In this document: positions 11,897-23,124 of the stretch, piece after piece
Layout of the letters: each line of letters starts with the position of its first letter
Position numbering within the stretch: the stretch's first letter is position 1
From: Celoporthe dispersa
Lineage: Eukaryota > Ascomycota > Sordariomycetes > Diaporthales > Cryphonectriaceae
Assembly (NCBI GenBank): GCA_016584495.1
Contig: WAID01000006.1
Span: 1,302,001 to 1,366,000, forward strand
Direction: 5' to 3'
DNA length: 64,000 bases
Made by a program: the position numbers and the translations under genes
Notes under the pieces: generated by a model
Seen by the model: only the letters and a program-made list of their open reading frames with translations
Database searches by the model: none
What the model was told of the DNA's origin: nothing

Positions 11897-12974
11897 TCAT
11901 TTGGTCAGGGTGCCGAGGATATGCGGCAGTGGGTGGTACCACGGCTCGCCCTCGGGTTGGGCCAGGTCGATGGCGGTCCAAGGCCCGGCCTCGACAAGCG
12001 TCTTGGAGGTATTGCGGCAGAGCTCGCAGCCACCGATCAGGTGTGGCCAGAAGAGGTTGACGAAGGCTGTTTGATTATGCGGGCGGAGAGTTTTTGTTTT
12101 TTCCCCTTTCTTAGCACTCTTGATCGCAGGACATGGGGTGCTAGCGCGCTCATCTGAGAGATGGCTTTGTACATGTGGTTTTGCGCACCCGCGGCCATAT
12201 TCCGAGACGAGCGCGTAATGAGGAAAAGAGAGCATAGGCAAAAAATAGAAGGAAAAAGAAGGGGGAAAAAAGGTGGGCGAAGAAACGTACCCTGATATAC
12301 CCTCATAGCCAGCCCAGACTCTCTCATCCGCTCGCTCTCGCACCTCACATGCTCATACACAAACCACCTCCCTCCCTCCTTCAGGTAGCCATACAGCTGC
12401 CTCACGTGCTCCTCCGGGTCCGGGATGCTGCACAGACACAGCACCGACACGATGCAGTCCACACTCTCCTTCTGCACCCTCCCACTGGCCGCCAGGTCCT
12501 CGATGCCCACGGGGACGACCTCGTAGACGCCCGACAGGCCTGCGTCGGCGGCGCGGCGCTGCAGCTCGGCGTGGTGCGACGTGTTGGGCTCGACGCCGTA
12601 GACCTTGGTGATGCCGGGCAGAAGAGCCGGGTGCGCAAAGACGGACGCCCACATGCCCGTGCCGGGGCCGACCTCCAGCACGACGCCGCTGACGGGGGGC
12701 GAGCTTCCTCGCGGACGCAACCTGCGGACACGCGGCCCTCGAGGAGGGGGACCACGCGGGCCTCGCCTGTCTCGCGGACGACCGGGCCGGCGGAGGCCCA
12801 GAAGCGGCCGAACCAGGCGGACTGGAGGCGGGAGGGCGTGAGGAGGGTGGTGAGGTTGCCGGCGAAGAGGAGGGAGAGGATGGTGGGGAGCAGGCGGGTT
12901 AGGGACTCGATCATAAAGAGCCAGGGGTCGACGAGGAAGAGAAATATCTCTCTGAGGTGTGCGAGGGTGGGCAT
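11897..12974 (-). CDS. SAM-dependent methyltransferase (METTL7-like), one-base frameshift
   Basis: This is a predicted class I methyltransferase; the substrate is unknown. Two exons (12291-12974 and 11897-12066) give about 284 residues. The N-terminus has hydrophobic stretches (IFLFLVDPWLFMIESLTRLL and LPTILSLLFAGNLTTLL), suggesting membrane association as in METTL7 proteins. Motif I is VVLEVGPGTGMW and the acidic position is in YGVEPN. A later block, SVDCIVSVLCLCSIPDP, fits motif IV, and the C-terminal exon reads LFWPHLIGGCELCRNT. The frame changes at the six-G run at 12694-12699 (plus strand): one base appears to be missing between EEARPP and VSGVVLEV. The intron is 224 bp, longer than others in the window, but both junctions restore the family sequence. 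The gene is divergent from the SDR gene. Confidence 0.82.
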
Positions 12975-14329
12975 CTTTGGTCTTGGGGCTCGGGGAACTG
13001 GGCTCGTGGAAGTTTTAGAGGGGGTTTTTGTGTGTGCGCGCGTGTGTGTGAAGAGCTAGATGTATCTAGACGATGCCTCAACTGGGCAGATCTGAAGACG
13101 AGGTGTGTGTCTGTTCAGTGGTGTCTTGTTCCGCCTCTAGGTTTTTGACGAATAGGTACCGTAGGGAGGAGGAGGGTGCTGTTGAATGTGGGCAAGGTTC
13201 CGTCTAGTCCGGGCCTGCGCAGCCGGGATGGAGGTCTCGGGTATAGACCTGACGCAGCAGCGGGTATGCACCAAGTATGCACTAGCCTGGGTCTCGACCG
13301 GGTCTGGCCGCAGATACTTGGATTATTCTCCCATCTTGTCGGAAGCTATCACCGCCCTTTTATGGTAGCCTGTTGCTGCCATGTGAAATAGGATGGCCCT
13401 CTGATGATTCTACGGCACGGAATTGTCTCGTAGCATCTTGTATGGCTATGCGCTTGGCGACGTGGTGATGACCGTGTCGAAATGCGCATTGTTCATACTC
13501 ATTCTACTGCACAAATTTTCTACAGGGTAACTTGAATGCTGGTTTGAACATGGCGAAGAGCACACTCGTCATGAGGAACAAAACCTGACCCTGGGCATCT
13601 AGGAACAGGCACGTCTTCAAAAAGACTCTCGTGATTTATTCGCAGTACCATGCCGCTGTCTAGACGTCGACCGATCGCGTCCTCCATCAGCGGAGACAGG
13701 GACAGACGAACGAGCGACACTTGCTGAGTGGGAACGAGGTGGCGGCGCTGATTACCTCGCACTCGCAAAAGAAGGGGCGCCCAGAGAACTTTATAAAGAC
13801 CGTCGGCGCAACCCCTGCTCCTGACTCTGGGTGCTCTCCGTGGGTGGGCGGGAAGTAGCCCCGGGCAGACGCCTGGGCCGACGGGAGTTACGGGGTCTAA
13901 TTTTACCATCTAGAACACATCTCTTGTCTGCCCTGTATGTGTCTAACCTCGATGTAATTTTTTTTTGTTTAATGATCATGGTGGTGCCCTTCTTCTCCTC
14001 CGCTTCTCTTTCCTCTAGACTAATATAAGAATGGCGGGTGCTGGCCTTGCTCCGTGGCTGATGAGGGAGAGAGAGGTACACGAGCAGGCAACGTTTCCGG
14101 ACCACTTCTCATACTAAACAACCGACTAAATTCTACCGCGGCACCTATCATCACATAAATGAAACACGTCCTCCCATAGGAGTTCGGACCTATCCAAGCT
14201 TCTGAGACCATACATCTACTATCGTCCTCTTACACGCCGGGGGAAAACCTACCCATCCATCAAGACCAGAGCCCAACGAGAGCTTTCTCCTCCTTCACAA
14301 CCCACACACAGGCACCGCTCCAGCAGGCC
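12975..14329. other. Intergenic region between divergent methyltransferase and SDR genes
   Basis: No gene is supported. A CT-rich leader precedes the SDR start, and the part around 13900-14200 is more AT-rich. Open frames on both strands lack recognisable domains. Confidence 0.45.
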
Positions 14330-15424
14330 ATGTTCCGAGGTGACAACCCCTTCACCTTCCTGGCGAGCTTCATCTCGCAGGCCTTCCCGGGAAAGCCAAC
14401 GTTCACAGAAAAGGACGTCGGGGACCTGGACGGCAAGGTCTACATCGTCACGGGCGCCAACACGGGCGTGGGCAAGGACGTGGCCCAGGTGCTGTACGCG
14501 AAGCACGCCAGGGTGTACTGCGCCGCCCGGTCCGAGGAGAAGGCGCTCAAGGCGATGGAGGCCATCCGGACCGCGGTGCCGGGGTCCCGCGGCGAGCTGC
14601 GGTTCCTGTCGCTGGACCTCGCCGACCTCAGCACCATCCGGGCGTCGGCCGAGCAGTTCCTGGCGCAGGAGGACAGGCTGCACGTCCTGTTCAACAACGC
14701 GGGCGTCATGATCCCGCCGCAGGGGTCGCGGACCGCGCAGGGCTACGAGCTGCAGCTGGGCGTCAACAACGTGGGGACGTTCCTCCTCACCAAGCTGCTC
14801 ACGCCGGTGCTGGTGCGCACGGCGAGGGCGGCCCCCGAGCCTGCCTCGGTGCGCGTCGTCTGGGTGTCGTCGTCGGCGGCCGAGTCGCCCGCGGTGCCGA
14901 CGGGCGGCGTGGACCTGACCAACCTGGACTACCACGTCGACAAGAGCGCCTTCGACAAGTACGCCGTCTCCAAGGCCGGGAACTACCTGCAGGGCGTCGA
15001 GTTTGCGCGGCGGCACAGGGCCGACGGTGTGGTCAGCGTGCCGCTGAACCCGGGCAACCTGAACTCGGACCTGTGGCGTGAGCTGCCCCGGTTCGTGATG
15101 CCCATCATGAGGCTGCTGGTGCTGAACCCGCCCGTCTACGGGGCGTACACGGAGCTGTTTGCCGGGCTGTCGCCCGACGTGACGACCGAGAGGTCTGGCG
15201 AGTGGGGTGAGTCGGGAACCCTGTCCAACACACCACCTGCCCTGCAGAACTCGTGCGTGTCTGATGATTTCTGACCTGGCTGTCGTCTAGTTGTTCCCTG
15301 GGGCCGGTTTGCGAGGATCCGGAAGCACATGCTTGATGCGAGCAGGCCGGTGTCTGAAGGCGGGACTGGACAGGCAGAGAAGTTCTGGGAGTGGCAAGAA
15401 GAGCAGGTTCGGCCGTTCTTGTAA
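14330..15424 (+). CDS. Short-chain dehydrogenase/reductase (retinol-dehydrogenase-like)
   Basis: This is an NAD(P)-dependent oxidoreductase of the classical SDR fold; the substrate cannot be told from sequence. Two exons (14330-15206 and 15291-15424) join in frame to 336 residues. The cofactor motif TGANTGVG is at 41-48, FNNAG at 121-125, a serine-rich strand (VWVSSSAAES) near 178-187, and the catalytic pair YAVSK at 211-215. The second exon adds the conserved tail WGRFARIRKHML...FWEWQEEQVRPFL found in fungal members of the retinol dehydrogenase-like group. Without splicing the frame runs into an unrelated tail, so the intron at 15207-15290 is well supported. The neighbouring methyltransferase is divergent, but there is no further sign of a pathway cluster. 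Confidence 0.9.
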
Positions 15425-15933
15425 GTGTTTGTGAGTTTTTGAGTTTTTATCATCACGGAGACGGGCATGTACGGAGTACCTTTTATCTTTTTTCCTTCTC
15501 TTTCTCTCTTTTCTTGTCGTAGTTCCTTGGATCAGTATATCTCATACACGGACGGGTGCGAAGTATTGTGTCATTTTTGTCTTCTTTTCCGTTTCTTTTT
15601 TCATTATAGAAAGACGCCTAATCAACAAAGAGTATCTGCTTGATGTTGAGGACGAGCCGCAAGGTGTAGTGGATGCTCTGCAGTTCAGCTCGAGGACCCC
15701 CGTTCAGCGTTCAGCCCAGCCTATCAGCACGTACGTGCTTTGGGCGCAGAATGGTGGCTGCTGCTCGACAGCCATGGTACGACCCATCCAGTCTCGGGAA
15801 AAGCTCGGTGGCACGACAGGCTGCTAGAGAGCTCGCTCGGGTGACCAGGCCAGGCCAGGCGGGGTACAGAGGCATCCCATCCTGCAGATACTATGTAGGT
15901 CTGAAACCCGACAAAGGGGTTCCTGGTGTGCCC

Positions 15934-15958
15934 GAGAGAGACAGAGAGAGAGAGAGAG
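15934..15958. repeat. (GA)n microsatellite
   Basis: A run of GA dinucleotides with one interruption. It lies in a gene-free region. Confidence 0.85.
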
Positions 15959-17206
15959 TGGTGCGTGTTGTAGCAGGACCGAATACTCTGGGCAGGGGAG
16001 GCACAGCAGATGCACACAGTGAAAGTAGCCCCACGAGCCTGCCTGGCGGGCACGGTGCTCCAGGAGCCGCGGTGGAGGGGGGGAGTCTTCTTAGTGCAAC
16101 GTCTGGCGGAGCGTTATACCCAAAGGCTCGAAAGTCTTGGCGGGGATTGGTTAGTGCTGTCGGCGTGCGCATGCTGTGCTGGGGGCGAACGCTGCAGGCC
16201 AAGGTGCGAATTGACTCTCCCGAAGGAGGGTGTATTCTCAAGTCAGTTTGGATATACCTCTATCTACTCGAGCCTACATCTCATACAGGTAAGCATCCAG
16301 TGGACAATCTCTGGCCGGCACTTTCTTGGCAGGGACGGACAGGAATCCCAGACAGGGCGGTTGTGCTGCTGTTTAGGTACAAGCCTGGACCTCACGTGCT
16401 GTTGCGGCCTGCAGGGCACGCTGGAACACATGCGGCCAGTGCCACGGGGCCCCAGGGCACGCCACGAGAACTCAACAACTCAGCCCGACGAAAATGCGCC
16501 CATGTTCCCACCGGCGTACAGTGTGCGCAGAACCACATGCAGGGGGGGGCGAGCCCCACCTTCCCAATCTAGGAGGATGGAAAAGTTGGAATCCCGTTTC
16601 TTCTTTTCCTTCACGTCTTTGATATGAGCATTGTCAGTACAGAGCAGCGCTGGACAAGAGCAAGGGCCAATGCTGATGAGATGTAAGAAGGGGAAAAGGA
16701 GGAGGGAGGGAGGGAGAGGACATGGAGGTGATGGATGGATCCCAACAAATAAACGAGCATCACTGCTTTTCCCTGGATATTGTAATTACTTTTGTTTTTT
16801 GTCCTTCATCAATCTATCCACCACTCACAACAGCCACACACCAGACTCACCAATTTTTATTTTTTTATTTTTTCTCTTCTGATTAATTTACCCCCTGCAT
16901 CAAGTACTGCTGCAGGTCGGACCATGTCGTTCCCATTCACCCGATACCTGCACAACAAGAAACCCACATTCCCTGTCCTCCCTGGCTGGACCACCTGGGA
17001 TCTTGAGGCAAGTGTGCTAGGCCTACAGTAGTCTGTCTCTTCTTCCCTGGAGATCCTGTCTCCCCAGCTGCTGGACGGTGTGTACATGGTATTGCAGAAG
17101 TAAAAAATTCCAGTGGGACTCGCCTGGCCTGGCCTGGCCTTGCTGCAGATCGTCAACCCTGCCCCATTTACCATAGTACTATTATATAGTACCTGCCCAT
17201 GTCCGT

Positions 17207-17231
17207 GCTGCTGCTGCTGCTGCTGCTGCTG
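17207..17231. repeat. (CTG)n microsatellite
   Basis: About eight CTG units in the region upstream of gis2. It is not inside a supported reading frame. Confidence 0.85.
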
Positions 17232-17291
17232 GTTTGTCATCTGTCGTCACCTGCAAGCAACCCTTCCACCCTCCCCTCCCCTCTCCCCTCC

Positions 17292-17308
17292 AAAAAAAAA
17301 AAAAAAAA
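17292..17308. repeat. Poly-A run of 17
   Basis: An uninterrupted A run after a CT-rich stretch, upstream of gis2. Confidence 0.9.
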
Positions 17309-18332
17309 GCCAAGGTAGGTCGGTTGCGCAAGCACTGGTCTCTTCTGTCCAGGACCTCCCTGCCATGACTAGCCGTCATCACCTCCACCTTGTCCTTCCC
17401 TTGGGTTTTTGATCTCTTTTTCATATTCTCTCCTTCCAAGTTTCCATCCTCTCTGCCCTCTGACTGACCGAGATAACCTCAGTGGAAAGCTGATCTGATT
17501 GATACCTACCTGTGTCCCATCTCAGAGGTAAGTCTGGTCTGACTATTCATTTTCCCACCTACCTCGTCTTCTTATCCGGAACACCCTCATCTCTCCAGGC
17601 CACTATCCCCTCTTCACTGCTTTTTTTTTTCTCTCTTTTTCTTTTTCCCTGTTACCTCCCCTCCCTTGGGCCCTGCGTCTGTGCCGTGCCTCGCCTCGCC
17701 CTCACCCAGAAAAAGGTTTTGTTTGCGTTACACACACCAAGTCTAATCTGCCTGGTCTGTGTGTCTCACTCTCAAGCCTCCTCCTCTTCCTCCTCCCCTG
17801 TTCCTCCCCCCCCCCTCACTTAGATACACCAGCCAACCCCTCCGATATCATGTCCCAACCTTTTTTTCACCAACCTCCACCAGCTGCACACACTCACATG
17901 GTAGCCTGACAAGCACATCTCCTCCTCTCACTCCCACTCTCCCTCCCCTCCAGGCCCAAGGACCAAACCTGCCCTCCTCGACTTGATCCTCCCTTCCGAG
18001 CAGAAGAGAGAGGTAAAAAAAACCCGTATTTCCGAGCGCAAGCGGAGGAAAACTCGGCTCATTCGCCCCACCCAAACAGAGCAGCCAAGGGCAAGTCCGC
18101 CCCACCTCGACCTTGCCCATATCCCACCCCACCTACCTAGACTTTTTTTATCTTTTTTCCTGCCTTTTTCGCGCGTTTGCAACCCACACTGTCGCAGCAG
18201 CCTCAACTTGCGCACACCCAACCTCTGACCAACCTGCTAACAAGATCTCGTCTTCTTGTCTTCTCCAGTCAATTCAGAACCGCTGTCAACCTCACAATCC
18301 CCCCTCCGACCAAGGAAACCTCATCGTTCATC

Positions 18333-19210
18333 ATGGATGCTCCTCAGTCCACCAACACCGGCGCTGGCAACTGCTACAACTGCGGCCGTGAGTTTTCCTC
18401 TCTCTCTCCCCCCCTCCCTCTCTCTCTCTACCTCTCTCTCTCTCCCTCTCTCCTCCACCACCCGTCATGATGCTGCCTCCAGAAGCAATGCGCTGACCAG
18501 AACCTGCAAACAGAGCCCGGACACATCAGTGAGTTGCGAACCGTCCCAGGAGGCCCCTTTCGTATCGATCGACCCATCCCACTGACAATGACCTTCTTCT
18601 AGGCCGTGAGTGCACCCAGCCCCGTGCTGGAGGTGGCGGTGACTACAACGCCACCAAGACCTGCTACCGCTGCGGTAATGCTGGCCACATCTCGCGCGAG
18701 TGCCCTCAATCCGGCGGTAACACCGGCGGTGGTCAGGACTGCTACAAGGTGAGTGTCGAGGAAGAAGCCTAAGCGCACAGTTTGTCGTTTTACTCACGGA
18801 GAATCAACAGTGCGGCCAGTTTGGTCACATCGCCCGCAACTGCCCCCAGGGCGGCGATTCGTACAGCGGCGGCGGTTACAGCCGCGGCTACGGTGGCGGC
18901 GGCCGTGGTGGCTACGGCGGCGGCCAGGGCCAGAAGACCTGCTACTCCTGCGGTGGCTACGGCCACATGTCTCGTGAGTGAACCAATCAGTCCCCCTCGT
19001 GGTCATCGCCCGCCACGCCCACCTGCATAGTACACTCAGCTGACCACGGCTCTCGTCCCAGGCGACTGCAACAACGGCTCCAAGTGCTACAACTGCGGCG
19101 AGGCTGGTCACTTCTCCCGTGACTGCCCCAAGGGCACCCAGCCTGGCGAGAAGATGTGCTACAAGTGCCAGCAGGTCGGCCACATCCAGTCCGAGTGCCC
19201 CTCGGCTTAA
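18333..19210 (+). CDS. Gis2/CNBP-type CCHC zinc-knuckle protein
   Basis: This is a small cytoplasmic RNA-binding protein; the yeast Gis2, S. pombe Byr3 and animal CNBP relatives bind G-rich mRNA and act with ribosomes and stress granules. Five exons (18333-18387, 18514-18528, 18603-18748, 18811-18973, 19062-19210) give 175 residues with a clean frame. There are six canonical CX2CX4HX4C knuckles: CYNCGQPGHISREC, CYRCGNAGHISREC, CYKCGQFGHIARNC, CYSCGGYGHMSRDC, CYNCGEAGHFSRDC and CYKCQQVGHIQSEC. A Gly/Arg/Tyr-rich linker (SYSGGGYSRGYGGGGRGGY) lies between knuckles three and four. Exon 2 is only 15 nt and supplies the central residues QPGHI of knuckle one. Intron 1 holds a long CT repeat. The protein ends at the Ser-Ala after the last knuckle, as usual for the family. 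Confidence 0.95.
18403..18466. repeat. CT-rich repeat inside gis2 intron 1
   Basis: An almost pure pyrimidine tract of CTCT/CCCT units upstream of the 15-nt exon. It lies where a polypyrimidine splicing signal could help recognition of the microexon. Confidence 0.8.
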
Positions 19211-20201
19211 GTGAGCTGTGGCCTTACAGACGACTCTTCTACCTTTGCAACCGACCTTATAATGTCGACGTGGTGTGGTGCTGCCGATCGATGAACGATG
19301 ACCCGCCGGCACTAGATCAATCGGAGGGAGGCTGTTGATGCGCGCGCGATGGGATGCGAAGTTGCGGCTCTTTGAGTGGGGGCCGATACTTGGGACCTGT
19401 GGTGATGATGGTCGTCTGGATACCCCGGATCATGATTCATGCCTTTTTTGTTTTCTTTTTCTCTTTTTTTCCTCTCTCCTTTTTTCTCTCAAAAAACAGC
19501 TCGGATATGATCTTTCTCTTTTGCTTTCTTTCTCGACAGATGTCGGGACCGCGACATCGCGAGGTGGGTGTCGCCTGTTTGGTTGAATCCAGGGATGGGT
19601 TGCAACCTTTGCCGGAATGATCAGTATGACTCTGGCACCAAGACATTTTCGGTTTCGACGGACTCTTAAGGGGGGATCAAAAATTTGCGGCACGATGACT
19701 TGCCCTTTCACGGCATGGAACACATGGACGAGAATGGAATCTGCGCTCTTAGTCGAGGACCTCCCAAGATGGTGATCCCCATACAAGAGGATAAAAGTGA
19801 CAGTGAAGGAAGACGAATAAAAAAAAATTGTAGTTACCTGCATGACACGGTCTCTTCTCTTCTGACCTCAACTTTCTGATGACACGTAAGGGGGGCCTAT
19901 GGGGGATGCTGTCATGTTCCTTGTGGACGTCTGTCGATTGCTGACGCGTGATGGCCCGTCATCCACATCCATCATCTCGCTCTCACATGACCGCCCGTCG
20001 CGTACACCAGAAAAGTGGGACATTGATGCTGACAGCAGTGACATGCACGCGAAATGCAACAGCTGCCCTCACAGGACTCATTGTGATCGTCTCGACAGTA
20101 TATAAAGAGGAGCTGATTGCGAGTTCTAGCTCGTGGAGGGCCTCCGCAGAGGCCTTCGCGCAGGCTGACAAGCCCTGGATGATACGGCAGACGTGCCCTC
20201 T
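19211..20201. other. Convergent 3' region of gis2 and amine oxidase
   Basis: A T-rich 3' flank follows gis2 (about 19440-19530). No gene is recognised. Confidence 0.5.
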
Positions 20202-21779
20202 CTACATCTCCTGGCCGGCTAGTAGTACCTTCTCGCCGCCGTCAGCACCCTCCGCGCTGGTGCTGCTGTCAACGACGCCGCCACCACCATCACCACCACC
20301 ACTACCGCCGGCAGTCCGCCTGCCGTACACCTCGGCGATCCTCCTGCCCACGCTCTCCCCGCTCCAGTACGCCCCCGTCGCCGTGCCCAGCGCCACAAAG
20401 GGCGCGGTATGCTCGCCTGCCAGCCACACGCCCGCGCCAGGCCACCCCTCCCGCATGGTGCGGATGTCACGGTCGCCCCGCTCCAGGCCGACCTGGAAGT
20501 TGGCGTAGCTGCCGTTGCCCGCGAGGTCGTCGGCCAGCCAGGCGGTGGCGTAGGTGCAGGACGGTCGGCAGTCCGGGTCGTCGGCGCGGAAGTTGGGGAG
20601 CCTGGTGTAATAGGGCGCGAAGAAGCGGCGGAGGTATTCGTCGCGGGCGTCGCTGTCGGACCCGAGGGCGGCGGCGCCCGCGACGAGGTGGGCGGACTGG
20701 GCGCCGTAGATGTAGAACAGGAGGGTCGGGTGGGCGGACTCCGGGGCCGCGAGGGAGGCGAGCTCGACGACCTCGATGGTCCAGCGGTGGGGGTTGGTGT
20801 CGGGGGCGAAGGACGGGGCGAGCCACTGGGCGAACCCTTCCATGTGGCGGCCGCCCAGGCTGGGGTCCGGGTCGAGCCAGAAGGCCCGGGGGAAGGAGAT
20901 GTAGACCTTCTCGAGGCAGCCGTAGCCGATGCTGTCGATGGCGCGGGCGAGAGGGGCGGGCAGGGGCGGGTCAAAGGCCTGTGGGTTCTTCTGGAGCCAG
21001 CCGAGCGGACAGGTCACGACGAGGTGGTCAAAGTCGCGCCGCTCGCCGGTCGTGAGGGTGACGCGGACGGGGTCGTCCGGCCGGGCGCGGGCGTGGATCC
21101 TGGCCACCGTCGTGTTGTGCTCGATGGTGGCGGTCCTGAGGGCGGGCGCGGCGATGTGCTCGAGGATCTTGGTGTAGGTGCCGGCGCAGTAGAGGTTCTC
21201 GCCCTCGATGCACTCCTCGAGCCAGAAGAACTTCAGGCTCTGCCTCTCGACGGGGCTGCCCACGAAGGCGCCCCACAGGTCGGCCATCTGGAGCACGACC
21301 TCGCGCTTCCTCTGCCACCCCTCCTCGGCCTCGGGGATCAGCTCGCGCAGGGTGGTCCTGAAGAAGTCGAGCAGGCTCTCGGACGGGTCGATCTCGGCCG
21401 TGTGCTTGTTGGAGTACTTGAAGGCGGCCTGCACGATGTCCCACATCATGGCGGAGTGCCTCTCGCCCTCCTCGAGGCCGTACAGCACGCCCTCCTCGTC
21501 GAACACGTACGAGCCCGTGTCCCAGCTGCCCATGGCCGTGCCCGTTGCCTTGGCGATGTCCAGGATCGGGTTGGTCTTGGTGCCGTGGATCCAGTTGGGC
21601 CCCACGTCGATGGTGTGTCCGTTGGCGAGGCGGTCTTGGTACAGGCGGCCGCCTATCCTGTCGCGGCCCTCGAGGATCGTCACCCGGATGCCATGCTGGG
21701 CGAGGATGTCGGCGCAGCGCAGGCCCGCGAGCCCTGCGCCTATTATGCCGACGTGGGTCATCTTGTCGTCTTGCACCAT
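20202..21779 (-). CDS. Flavin-containing amine oxidase (polyamine oxidase-like)
   Basis: This FAD enzyme probably oxidises polyamines or other amines, as Fms1 and plant PAO do; the substrate is inferred. It is a single exon of 525 residues. The dinucleotide-binding motif GAGLAG is at residues 14-19, followed by the conserved VTILEGRDRIGGRLY. The middle contains the family motif VTCPLGWLQ (substrate/FAD interface). The C-terminal FAD segment reads GVWLAGEHTAPFVALGTATG. There is no evident signal peptide, and the C-terminus (AGQEM) is not a peroxisomal SKL-type signal. A Gly/Asp/Ser-rich tail of about 40 residues follows the last domain. The frame is clean. A second in-frame Met at residue 7 could also serve as start. 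The gene is divergent from the acyl-CoA dehydrogenase gene. Confidence 0.92.
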   Translation of the reverse strand: MVQDDKMTHVGIIGAGLAGLRCADILAQHGIRVTILEGRDRIGGRLYQDRLANGHTIDVGPNWIHGTKTNPILDIAKATGTAMGSWDTGSYVFDEEGVLYGLEEGERHSAMMWDIVQAAFKYSNKHTAEIDPSESLLDFFRTTLRELIPEAEEGWQRKREVVLQMADLWGAFVGSPVERQSLKFFWLEECIEGENLYCAGTYTKILEHIAAPALRTATIEHNTTVARIHARARPDDPVRVTLTTGERRDFDHLVVTCPLGWLQKNPQAFDPPLPAPLARAIDSIGYGCLEKVYISFPRAFWLDPDPSLGGRHMEGFAQWLAPSFAPDTNPHRWTIEVVELASLAAPESAHPTLLFYIYGAQSAHLVAGAAALGSDSDARDEYLRRFFAPYYTRLPNFRADDPDCRPSCTYATAWLADDLAGNGSYANFQVGLERGDRDIRTMREGWPGAGVWLAGEHTAPFVALGTATGAYWSGESVGRRIAEVYGRRTAGGSGGGDGGGGVVDSSTSAEGADGGEKVLLAGQEM

Positions 21780-22576
21780 GCTCTGTTGTTTGTGCTATCA
21801 GCCATGATCAGCTCACTATACATGTCCTGAAGAGAGACTGGCACGTATGGCCTCGTCCAAGTACCATCTTTGAGCACCCGCCATTATCCGTTACGCTGAC
21901 GGTAGAGACAAAATGCTCCACTTGGAACTAGTCGATCTGTAAGCCCCCGAACTCACTCTCGTTTGCTCCTCTTCCTCTTCCTCCTCCTCTTCCTCGTCGT
22001 CGTCGCCCGGCTCCTGTAGAGCCGCCAGCTGTTTTGGGCCCAGACCAGATACTCTCTGAAAGTGTCTTGATGTCAGGTCCTGGTAGATTCGGGACATGTG
22101 ACGGAGGGCTGGGGGGTACAGGTCATGGAATAAGCATCCATGTTGAGCGTCTGTACGCAATGGGTAATGAAAAGACTCCTCAAGGTAAAAACCATGTATA
22201 GTAAAAGTATGGTATGGTAGTGTGGTGTTGTGCAAGGTGAGATGACGGGAAGCGGGCCAGGTCAGGTCTCATGCGCCTGAGACCTCACATGCTTCTATTC
22301 CGGGGCTTCTAGACGCAGACGAAGGAGGTAGAAATTTGGGATTAAAAAAAAAATTCAAAGGTTGCGGTAGGCTTGAGACAAAAAGCTACTTATATTTGAA
22401 ATTCGACGAGGTGCTGAGTTGCTCACAAGGTCGATGTGCTTGAGGGGATGGGAGTGAGGAGTCTCGGATCTGAGGGACGAGGGGCGTGCACGTGTTGGTC
22501 GGAAGCCCACCACGCTCACTCGAGCGACAGTGGCCAGCAGACAGAGGTGAGGTCTGGCCCATGGCCCAGGGCCAGG

Positions 22577-22593
22577 GAGAGAGAGAGAGAGAG
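22577..22593. repeat. (GA)n microsatellite
   Basis: Eight GA units in a gene-free region. Confidence 0.85.
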
Positions 22594-23100
22594 GCTGATA
22601 CGAGCGGCAGTCGGGGAAAGTGACGACAGAACTAGTGCAAGCCAAGCCGGAGGCGTTGTGGCCGGGTGGGAGGGGTCCGTTGATCCCAGAGGTTGACGCT
22701 CAAAGCCTCATCTAGGGTCTGAGGGCCTGAAGGGAGAGACACTTGACGGTGGAGGTGGCGTCCCAAGAGCAACCGCACTGAGGGCAGACACTTGGCGCCG
22801 GAGGCAGGTATGAAGAGCAAGGAGGCAAGGAGCCAATGATCTACCCAGGTCGCATCCAGATCTGGCATGATAGTTTGACGTGGGCTTTCCAGACCAGCCA
22901 TGGCATTGGATAAGGGGCCGGATGGTGTGTGGGGGTGGTATTGCATGTGGTTCGAGTCGGCATAAGAAATGGAAGAAACGTTTGTACGTACCATTGGTGA
23001 GAGCGTTGCCATGAAAAATAACGAAATGGCAAGAGGGCGTGTCAGGGAACTACCGAGGAAAAGTGAGAACTGATATCTAGAGACAAGATTGAAGCCGTAT

Positions 23101-23124
23101 CTCTCTCTGTCTCTCTCTCTCTCT
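23101..23124. repeat. (CT)n microsatellite
   Basis: A CT dinucleotide run with one G interruption. Confidence 0.85.

Larger units (their letters stand above)
15425..18332. other. 2.9 kb region upstream of gis2
   Basis: No gene is supported although long open frames exist near 15.7-16.6 kb. They lack domains, show no splice-supported continuation and overlap others on the opposite strand. Simple repeats are frequent (GA, CTG, poly-A, poly-C). From about 17.3 kb on the sequence is strongly CT-rich and probably forms the promoter and long leader of gis2. Confidence 0.5.

Noticed and set aside
11897..15424. Methyltransferase plus SDR as a biosynthetic gene cluster
   Set aside because: There is no backbone synthase, P450, transporter or regulator nearby, and the flanking genes are housekeeping.
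15673..16572. 299-codon open frame on the plus strand
   Set aside because: No recognisable domain or family start, overlapped by open frames on the other strand, and it crosses simple repeats. GC-rich DNA readily gives such frames.
20409..21830. 473-codon frame opposite the amine oxidase
   Set aside because: Antisense shadow of a clear FAD enzyme; its composition is an artefact of third-position GC.
22945..22975. GGTTCGAGTC, tRNA T-arm-like
   Set aside because: No acceptor stem, D-arm or anticodon arm could be folded around it.
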